Part shown: piece by piece, positions 1 through 10,300 of the stretch
Position numbering within the stretch: position 1 is the first letter of the stretch
Layout: each line of letters starts with the position of its first letter
NCBI GenBank assembly: GCA_034696485.1
Contig: JAQIWT010000152.1
Location: 1 to 31,396, forward strand
Reading direction: 5' to 3'
Length of the DNA stretch: 31,396 bases
From: Isohypsibius dastychi
Taxonomy: Eukaryota > Tardigrada > Eutardigrada > Parachela > Isohypsibiidae
Translations under genes and position numbers: made by a program
Notes under the pieces: generated by a model
Seen by the model: the letters and a program-made list of their open reading frames with translations, nothing else
What the model was told of the DNA's origin: nothing
The model's database searches: none

Positions 1-2742
1 ATGGCTCTGCGTTGCTTCACCTTCAGCCGCCCCTTACGCACGCCATCCTATGCAGATGACAGCGAGTGATACTTTCGTATCAACCTCACCGATTTCCTAA
101 TAACCGCTCTGTTCAATCAAATGATGCCTAAAAGACAACTGCTAATCGATAATATTCACTCGGATTCAGTTTTATTTTGAAATTGGTTCTCGTACGTCAG
201 GAAGAACGGGAGGCCCCATCATTATTTCCGACCACACTTCCACTTGACCTTCCCTACCATTTGACAAAACTGATTAAAGGGGTCAGTGGCCCGACTTCGA
301 AGCAGCATTTAGCAAATCATCCATCATTACCATCACTCGGCTCCCTCAGTTAATCGGTACATGAATACACGGTGAGCTCAAGGTAGAGGCTCATCTGTGG
401 GTATCTTAGTGATATACTGTAGTACATTAGGTGACACAATTGAGTCGTGTGCTGTGACCTCGAGTAACGGAAATCTTAAAGGTATTCTTCTAGCCCTGAA
501 TGTCGGTTTGCAAAACAAACTTACCGAAGTCGATTGGGAGAGATTTCTTCCTTGCTTCTGGATGATACTCAAGCGACTTTGTTGTGCACGAACAAGACGC
601 TGGACGAAAGAGAGATGGCTGTAGGATGGGAGGTTGTTCTCTTTTCTGTAGTGAAATGGACAAGTGACGGCGACGGCGATGGCGGGGTGAGCGGTGGCAG
701 GTTTTGGCATTCCTGTGGTATTCATGGAGAATATGGTGTGAAAGCACAGTTCAATAGCTGACTTTTGTAAGCGTTGTGTCAGTTGGTAATCTTCCAGTAT
801 GATATCCGAATTGCGGGCGCCGTCAGAGTTATACTTGCTGGAATATGGACACGCGCAATAAGCTCCCATAGCGGTTTTAACCTACAGTCAGATTGCATCT
901 GGTGAGAAGTGGGAAGCCATCAGTTGATTACCAAACAGTCATGCATGTTCCATTCGACACTAATTTTTTGCAAATGCAACAGCTGCATGTCTTATGCAAT
1001 TCCTTTCGCAACTACGACACATGTACCCACTTGTTCACCTGACCTGCCATTCTCATCCCTGTTGACATGAAATTCAGCATTTGTCCATTTTGAGAATGTC
1101 GGCATACATAGCACTGCGCTGTTAATCAATCGCTTTGTGTGAAAAGGTCATGCGAACGAGAAGGGCAACATCTAATTATGTATATCTATGTCATGTACAT
1201 CTGAGGTTTTGACGAAAATTACAGTGAATTTTAATTCAGTCCAGTGCCATTAAAGGCTGCACTGATCGTCAGTTGAACGGCAACAACAACAACAACAAGG
1301 AGCCGGATGTCAAACACGAAACTGATCATGGATACTTGTCTTCTTTTACACCGTGAACAGTGCCTGCCTGTAAGTGAGCATATGCATATGGATCGATCGA
1401 ACTGGCTTGACCGGCATAACTAGCGATTCCTTTGACGTCAAAAGAATGATCGATACTTGAGCTGTCAATATTATGGTGGCCAATTTCAAACCTGATAATT
1501 TTGCTTACCTGATAATTTCCGTATTTTCCAATCAACAGCACCATCAAGCAAGAAACAACACCGTGGTAAGAGATATGGACAGGTACAACGGTGACAAGCG
1601 TGATTTCGCCCAATGGAAAAAAGTTGAAAGTCTCTCGACATCCGCGCACAAAAACGTGAAGGAACAATCCGATTAAATGATTTCGTCGGGAGCGCGGCAC
1701 GGCATGGCGGCAAAGTGGAGCAGACCTTCTTGGCGATTCTGCAGAGATCAATAATTGTGCGGCATGTCGTACACAGGTTTAATGCCTCACGTCACGAAAT
1801 CTAGTTACAGCATGCTACTGTAAACCCGGCGTTTATATCAGCGCAAAATTCAGTATAACACAAAGACTGAGCCAGTTGGTTCGATTTCAAAACAGCTCTC
1901 CATCGAGTTACCCGGGGAGCTCAAAATATAATTCAAAGCGAACCGTGGATAGATTCAAAATAATGGTATTTGTAGTCAGTGAAATATCTTTCTAGTCATG
2001 GTATAGCTTCGGACTCTCTTCGCACGTGTGAAAGGTTGCGGTCCTCAACACGAGGCATTTTTGCAAAATACCTCACTTGTAAAGTCGACCCTCATTTCAG
2101 TGCATAACTGGATTCGATTTGCCTCGGATTTACCGCACCAAATACATATGTTTCTAATTTCCATGCACGAAACTTGAAAAATAAGTTCAGATAAAAGCGG
2201 CAGATAGATGTGGCAAAAAATTACGATCCAAGTCGGAACAACTTTTGCGACAAAGTGGGCAGTTTTATCGGTATTTAAGTGGATGAGATTAGAATACGGT
2301 CTTTTCCTTGATGACGTTGCATTTTCGCTTTAACCACCATACCTGAGGTACATGCGTTCACTGTTCAAAAAATTGTACAGGCGTGATGGCCTTAGTGACT
2401 TGGTTTTGATCGAGGTTCTGAAGGCCGAAAGGTCAACTCTTTATTGACACCGCTTCTCGAATCTCAACTGAACCGCAGATAAAAAAAGAACAGAAAAACA
2501 CGACCGACCTTCTGTCCGTTGGTGACTAGAATCAAAGGTTGCGACCAGTGACACTGGATCAGCAAACATATTAAAACGAGCAACAAGAGGAACACAAGCC
2601 CAACTCAACGGGGCAATACAGGAATGATAAAACAAAAAAGACCACCCAAAATCATTCACCATGGATCTATAAACAAATCCCGTCGCTCGAGCAAATCTTC
2701 CCAAATTATTCTACAAAAACTGAGTTTCAATGTCAGGCACTC
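1..2742. other. Region downstream of PDE7
   Basis: No supported gene. Contains a (CAA)6 run at 1281-1298 and the exon-like pair noted at 1326-1509. An open frame of 163 codons (minus, 378-869) shows no domain. The far left edge (1-70) is GC-richer and open for 22 codons on the plus strand, so an exon of another gene could be cut by the window edge. Confidence 0.5.
1326..1509 (-). other. Exon-like pair of unknown gene (weak)
   Basis: On the minus strand a frame ending …LMVLLIGKYGNYQ meets a strong donor CAG|gtaagc (exon end 1509). The next acceptor (tcacttacag, exon start 1367) continues in the same phase with AGTVHGVKEDKYP and a TGA at 1326-1328. The whole stretch is also open without splicing. 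Protein family not recognised; it may be chance. Confidence 0.15.
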
Positions 2743-2748
2743 TTTATT
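2743..2748 (-). terminator. Poly(A) signal AATAAA of PDE7, overlapping its stop codon
   Basis: AATAAA on the minus strand; the TAA stop (2744-2746) lies inside it, so the predicted 3' untranslated region is only the usual 10-30 bases before cleavage. A second AATAAA at 2440-2445 (minus) could serve longer transcripts. Confidence 0.5.
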
Positions 2749-4372
2749 CAAAATTCTCGCTGTTTGAAGATATTCCGGATACCATGTGAGTCGGAGTTTG
2801 ACATCCTAAAACCGAAATCGGTGAACTATTCGATTGCTCAACTTTCTAACGAAAGACGTACCAGGGGAAGAGTCCTGGGCAGACCGTCTGCCAGAAGATA
2901 AGTCGCGACTCCGGCGCCCTTCGCCACCCACAGAGGATGCTGACAGCGAATGATGTAGTCTGGAAAACACAGACCGATTAGCGCAACCCTAATTTCACAT
3001 ACAAATCAGACAGCCACTATCACTGCATGTAGTCTGGCGACAATTTTGGCAACAGTTCAAACCACGTCCAGGTTCACCTTCTGGCATAACAGATTCAACT
3101 CAATCTGCCATTTCTCCCAGAGAAAAAGGGTGAAGACACGCATTGAGTGAAAAAAGTATCCAAAGTTATCTCAAGACTCCAGTAGTACCATACATACCCT
3201 TTAAGGAAGTCACGATGAGCTGACTCCATGACATTTACTGGCTCACTACCCCTCCTCCTCTTTAGCTGCTCCTTCTTTGGTGGATGGACATCCTCATCCT
3301 CTGTGTCCTCGTGACTGAGCCGTAGTCCGAATGGCGGCGTTATCGGGTCCGATCTTCTCCTTATCTGTAGGCGTTCAGCATTTACTCCACCGGGGATCAA
3401 TGAAAAGAAGGGTGGCATCGAGCCACGCTTCTCTTGAGTATGAGTATGTGGCCGTCTCATGGATGAGAGAGGGGAAATATCCACTTGGTCCTGCTCATCT
3501 TCTTCCTTGATATTCCGCTGAAAGTACTTGGGTCCACGATCGTTCCAGTCAAAGTACAGCGTTGCTTCCCCAGGTGATTCATCTGCATTCTCCTTGTCCT
3601 CCTCACATTCTGACTGAACTAGTGATTGGGTCGGACTAGTTTCTTCCAGAGTCTAGTAATGTTCCATTTAGAGTTAGTGACCAGCAAAGTTACGAGTCGC
3701 ACACCAAACTTACACTACATTCCTCAGGCTCCTCGAGATGCGATTCTCTTCTAGTTCTATCATCTTCACTATCATCCCGAGCAAACACTGGTCCAATATC
3801 ATTCTCCGTTTCCGAGTCGGTTTCTGCTGTGACAGCAGAAGAGATGCGACTAACTTCGGCATCACAAGTTAGCGATGTTATCCGCGACATTCTCGGGGCA
3901 ATATCCTCGGTACTCCACGATGGACCAGGATGCTCCATTGAGCGATGATAAACTGGCTCAGCAGAGAAGCTAACTCGATCGACGAATGGATTACCGGATG
4001 TAGAGAAGCGAACCAGAGTTTCTGAGAAGACCGAATGCCGTCGACTCCGTGGGTCATTGAGATGCTCACGATGCAGACTCGTTCTGAAAACCAATTAGTC
4101 AAGTCACTGACAAAACCAAAAAGGTCAATCTCTTACTTTGCTCGCTTGTCGTGAATCGATAAGGGCAAGCTATGCCTTCTTTTATTACCGCTAGTAGCAG
4201 AAGATGTTGAGAGTGATCGTCGTCCAAATGAATGGAATAGCGGAAGTGTCACTGGGGGCAGCTCAGATGTCCAAGCTTTAACCTCCGACTCCATCTCCGA
4301 TCCCATTCGTGAGACAGCGGGCGACTTGGCGGATGACAGTTTTGAGGCACCGGCTTCTCTGTCGGCGTATTC
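2744..4372 (-). CDS. pde7: PDE7 exons 7-11 (long C-terminal extension)
   Basis: Exons 4137-4372, 3714-4083, 3198-3652, 2862-2959 and 2744-2805 encode about 405 residues rich in Ser, Glu, Asp and Arg, with patches such as [32 protein letters not shown] and RRSRDLSS that resemble phosphorylation sites of basophilic kinases. Splice borders: acceptors tgtttaag, ttggttttcag, attactag, gtgttttccag and cggttttag; donors AAA|gtaaga, AGT|gtaagt, AAAGG|gtatgt and CCTG|gtacgt. The phases chain without a break. No domain is recognised. If intron 9 is retained, the frame instead runs on to a TGA at 3095-3097. Confidence 0.75.
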
Positions 4373-7300
4373 CTTAAACATGTCGTGTCTGAAAAGATGA
4401 GTACACACATGGGACACAGAACACAATATACCTGCGCCAGTTTGGTCCACTTGATCATGTTGATATCGAGATTCCTCATCAAGTCCGTGCTGAGCGTGCT
4501 TGGCAAAAAGGTCTTCCATTCTCGAAAGAGCGGCTCAACCACATACTGAATAAATCCAACTTGAATTCGGGGCAGATTATTGGTCTTGCGATCACAGATG
4601 GCCGTGACGGGGAGTTTGAGCCGGCGTTCACGGTCGCCCTGCTTGAAGAACTCGTATACAACACGCTGTGACCAGATGCGGCTGATGGCCCATGGACGGC
4701 ATGGATTGTTGATATCGGCGCATTTGAGTATGATTTGCAGAATGAAATGTCGATCGGACTGAGTTTGGAGAATTTGCTCAAATGGCTTTTCTCTGTTGAG
4801 CTGCTGAAAGCGCGCAATGAGATCAGGTTGGCGGGTAATGTCCGTGGCAAGAATCATTGTCTTCATCGTCTCTTCAATCTCAACCAACTGCTCCGCCTAC
4901 AAACACATCTGAATCAGTTTCAACTGATGATTTCTTAAGGAAGGTAGAATATACCGGCAAATGGTCAAGCAAGCCTGACTGTCTGAGCAAACAGATGGAT
5001 GTCCTCCAATGGTGATTCTCAAGGACTGACTTATTATGATACAAAGCTGCCAGATAATTGCGAGTTCCAACCAGAAAGGGCTGATTGACACCTGGATGGT
5101 CGACATCATGTCCAGCGGCAGCTAACAATGCCGACATAATCTCCAACTTGGAAAGGCTCTTTCGTATTTGTGGCTGACACATTAAGCAGTGAAGTGCCTG
5201 AGTGACATCAGCAGCGTGGATAGAATTGTGAAAAGGGTTGGTGCTATGATAACTCGACTCCAGGAGACCTATTAACCATCAAACCGATATCAGGCACTGT
5301 GATAATCTTCAAAACAGTACCGTATTACTAACCGAAACATTTCATGAGCTTCAAGTGGTCCAAGTGGAAATGCTGTACAAGGCCATATTCCTCGAAGAGA
5401 TGTACACCCAAATGAAAGAGCGCCCTCCCATTGGTTAAATGGTCCAAGGTGAATGTATTAAAGTTCCAACTACCAACATGCTGAAGAAGGCATGTGGCGG
5501 GACCTTGATACGTCTCATCAACTAACACTCCATTTTCAGGCTTGGTGAATTTGAAGCGTGACCGACGACGCTGATAATTCTTGTGCAGACTGAAGAAACG
5601 TCCAGAGATCACAGCCCGGCCTGCAAAAACACACGACAAAAGTAAATCATACACGTTTTCAAGAAACAATCTTATCAGAATTCGGAAAACAAAATGGAGA
5701 GACCGGCGACTCAGTCTGTTAAAGCGCTGATAACAGCAGTCAAGGCCTTCAGTGGAAGGCATTTTGTGGGTCTGAACTGAGAATACAGATAAGGCAGATT
5801 CCGACAGCTCTCCTCACAAATTAGAAAAAGTCGAAGGAAATGCAAATCGAATAAGGAGCGGAAGCAAATTGCAGTTTGTTAGCTGGCCTCGCTTCACCAA
5901 CCGGCTCCGTGTTAACACATGACTGAACGGGGGGCCCACAGCCGCCAAAAAGATAAGCACCAGTTTTCGATTGCAACTTCTCAAAAAAGATTTTACTGTT
6001 TCCCACAAATGGGATAATGTAAGAAGAATGTGCAATGAAATCATCACCCGGAATGAAACACATTAACACGAACTATCAGTCAATAAGACTCATATTCAGA
6101 TTTTGGCCAAAAGCAAATGTACAAGCTGTATATCCCTCCTCCACTAAGGACACTACGCAACAGTTCATAACTAAATCCAGACAATATCATACTTTTCCCA
6201 AACATTCGAGAAACCAGAGATCCTAAGAGTGACCAGTCCTTGCCCGTAGTTTTCAGTATCGCTAACGTAGATGAAATTCCAGCTATTTGTAACAATGTCC
6301 GTACCTCGGTCCATCACACAGTGAATACGATCTTTCTAAATAACGAGCAATTTGGAACCACAAAAGCAAGTCATGCCAACATTGATAAATGGAAAAACAC
6401 ACTACGCAACAGTTCAACGAACAAGCTCATCTGCATCGCGGGAAAATGGATGCTATCCTCAACCGTAACAGTCTGACAACTTGACAAGTAAGGCGGGCGA
6501 GCGAGACGAGAGGACGGACTCCCGTTTGAGGAACACCATCGCATCGCATTCGCACCACCACGCGCCAAGCCCAACATCGAAAAAAACCAAAACACTTTAC
6601 CATGCAGTCGCGAAATCGATAAAACACTAGCGTTATCGAACTTCTTAGCGACTGAACGCGAAAACGGGAGAGATACTCCAAGATGTGCGAAGTGCAAACA
6701 AAGTTTGACCATTTACCCACTAAGTATGAAACGTAATTGCGGGGAACTAAAGTAAAATTATCTACCAAAACCAGACAACACAAATGCCGCCTCAATCATG
6801 TGGTCCATTTACAATCACGAATTAAAATGACCTCATTTCAATAAAAACACACAAAGAGTCAGTTCTTGAGACCATCCCACTGGTGCCACATCGGGAGCAC
6901 CCGATTTTCGAAATGCCAAGCACAAGCTAGAATCTGGAACTTCACTAAGTCCACCAAGCCTGTCATCAATATGCTAACAGCTGACTACAGTCCGCTTTTG
7001 ATGTACAGTTCATGCAGAGTAGGACACGCAAAAAATCATCCACATCAGCAAAAGAATCATGTCACTCGGTTCTTCTTTAAGCACTTGAAAGGAATCCCTA
7101 ATATTACATCAGAAAAAATAATTTCCGGCAGCGATCATTCCAATCAACATCAGTCATTTCAAGTTCAATCAGTATGGCGAGGAATACGTATTGATTTTAA
7201 GAACAATGTCAAAATATTTTTCAGGATAAGTCAGCACCAGAAATGTCAGTAGGACGGCAAGGGGGTATCAACCGATAAACCTACATGGGGCTAAGAACTA

Positions 7301-10300
7301 AAAATATTTTCGTGGAGCTGGCCACATGTGCTGACTAATGTGGGACTAGCGGTAAAAAAACCGCTCACACTCATTACGGCTCACGGAGCCAAAACGTTAT
7401 CGATTTTAAAATATAACATTATGTTCATGTTATTTCTAGTCATTGGGGTCATATTTCAATATGAGGCCAAGGATCTGGGGCCAAAACGAGGCCATGGTCG
7501 CAGGTAGGTCGCTCCGCGAAATACACCCAAGAAGGCAGCTGCAAACTTCCCAGATACATAAACAGACGAAAGATTAATCCGACGAAGTGCAGCACCTGAT
7601 CAGTTTCTTTCTCAAACATTTGAGAAGAAAGCTTGATTAATTCGTACAAATATGACTTTTTGATGTCATTTCTCGTTACTTATCTCAAGATTAAGATGTA
7701 AACATAAAATTCACATGTGGCAACAAATATTTCAAAAACAGTTTCTGCTGAATAGAAAATAATACGACAGTTGCATAACCCATTGTCCGAAGTGCGCAAA
7801 ATATCCGAAATATACGGTGACGACCTCCGACTGTCGCATAACAAGAGCAGGACTTTGCTAGGTTATATAAACACGACTACTTTACAGACAATCTAGCTCA
7901 AGCAATATGCACACACATGAGTTTCAAATTTCTACGACACCGTAACCCAGTCTTCCTAGCTCCTTCCAAGGCTGTAGATATTTCTACAGCCTTGGTTCCT
8001 TCGCTAGATCCCTCTGCTTATGTCTTGTCACTGTCAGCCACAAATTCATCCCGCATTTTTCAGTGGAGACTGCTACACAAAATAATCCTGGGTTTGAGAA
8101 GGTGCCATAAGTTGCAAGAAAGATACGCGAAAGACACACGCGAAAGATTTGGATAGAAAATGAGACAACCCGCTTTGAAAAAATTGCCTACGAGAATTCC
8201 ATGAAGCAGTTCCTTATACAATTTTCAGTTCACAAAAAAAGCTAGCTGCCCTGAATTTCGTTACTCAAGAATATGTTCGGTTTTTCTCACATTTTGTATG
8301 AAGGTCTACCAAATCGACAAGCGGAAGTAAAAAAGCAAATGCTGGAGAAAGCTGAGATTGTCGCCAACTGATACGCAATATTAGGAACAATGTATAGACT
8401 CAAATTGCGATGGGATCTCTCTTACCTTTATTTTGAACTTCCTCGGAGATGCTGAGTTGTGAGGTTAGCTTCTCTTCAACAAGCGATTCCAGCGCCGAAG
8501 GGAAATTTGGTATATCTTCGTCCACATCTTCCACATCAAGCGAAGAGGATGATGGAATGAACATATCCCCTGAAAAGGCCACAAGATAAACCATCATGCT
8601 TATTATTTCCGAAAACACTCCTTTGACTTGACTCGAAAAAGGTATACGTCCAGCAAAACACGTTTTGCTTCGCACGTGAACCTTATCATAATCTAATCAG
8701 CAAACGGGTCTCATTTTGGCTTTTGCATGCTGTTCGACGCAGACAAGACTTGTGCCGACTTGAAGGTATTTCGCAAGTTTGCAGATCTACAACCGCCTAC
8801 TTTGCAAAGTAAAACGAGCGTCATTTGCTGGCCTACTTGCATTGCGTGAACGTCTGCTGTTAACTCTGCTGACAGACAAGATTATTTACGCCATCGGCAG
8901 TTTCTTTCGGCATCTAAGCTCGCTGACGAATGCATTCTTCACATTTTTAAAACGACACATTTCTTTTTAAAAGGCCCAAAGAAAGTTATCAAAACTGTGC
9001 AACTCCTAGGGTCCGGCCCCTGTCTTCGTCACCGACGTTCGTTCTACAGTACATCTCTGTGAAATAACCCCGCCCAGATGTATCCTACACGACTAACAAG
9101 TGTGCTAGGAAATCTTCCCGAATCCCACCAGTCAGCGATCTGAACATTTTCGCGAGTTATAAGGTCATGATCAGTTGTGGAGCGCTCACATCCTAGTAGG
9201 TTTGGGCTTGCTAAGCCAATCACATGCAAACTGTGAATAACATCGATCAGATACAGGGCAATTCGCAAAGCGTCTTCAGCTTATTTCCATATGCTACTTA
9301 TGATAGAAGTCAGTTACATTTCCCACGAAGTCAAAACATCACCGCATAATACAAATGAAACCACCAGAATCTCAATCTCAGTGATGACCTTTGGCTCTGA
9401 GCACACGCTACAGAACGAGCTTCAGTCACCACGTTCAACAGTTAGTCTAGTATATCAATATCCCTTAACCGAAGTAGTGTCCACAGTCCTCACCTCGTAT
9501 CCGAATTTCGAGTATTCCATCGCAATTCCTCGAGAGGTATGCTGTTGGCCGCGAAATGGCCTGCAAAAAAGAACAGGCTAAGTTAGGTGAAAGCCAACAG
9601 ATTCATTTTGTTCAGAAATCGGGATGAGCGGTGAGTCGCTACACAACTTTTGGATAAAATCGTGGGTACAAGATTGCATGTGGCAAGGGTATGCCACAAG
9701 GTATATTAGAGATATTATAATTTTCTTAATGCCCACGCAATCTTAGCATCAGCACCGAACAAAAAACGACGCGCAACAGGAAGACAGTTGATACTGACAG
9801 GGGAACCGAATCGGTCCAAGGTAGCATATTCAAGTTCATCTAGTAAGATTCAGTTAACCAATCAACATGGCGGCAGCTTCTAGTGCTACACTCTACATCA
9901 CACTTGGATGACATGACATGAGCGAAATCGGTGATCTTACCACGGTGACAGGAGGGACAACTACGAACGCGCTTTCAATCCCTACGAAACCATAAATCCA
10001 TGACAATCGTACTACTGTACGATCCAAGGTAACTGAAGTACATAATAACAACGGAGAATGATACAACTTGCAATGATGTGGATAGCTCATCGTGGGCACC
10101 ATTATCCTACTCTTTTTTTCGCGCATACCTTCATCTAGAAATTTTGGAACATGACATTTTTCCAAAACTGCCATTCAGAAAGGGGTGCCTGCCTCTTACA
10201 AGTGGCGCCACCAACAGAACACTCTAGTAGGAAAGCCATCATGCATCAAACTCGCCGGCACAAGTACACGAAGAACCACAACAAAAAATCCACATTGCTT

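Larger units (their letters stand above)
5621..8425 (-). other. PDE7 intron 3
   Basis: A 2.8-kb intron. Contains a perfect 13-bp hairpin (7966-7995), an 18-base direct repeat (6150-6167 and 6399-6416) and two small neighbouring hairpins (7348-7365 and about 7380). No protein gene is supported; open frames in it show no recognisable domain. Confidence 0.7.

Noticed and set aside
378-869. 163-codon minus-strand open frame
   Set aside because: Composition is not protein-like and no splice-compatible neighbour or domain was found.
7348-7365. AGCGGT-A6-ACCGCT hairpin resembling a bacterial terminator
   Set aside because: The sequence is eukaryotic and intronic; a 6-bp stem around an A run can arise by chance.
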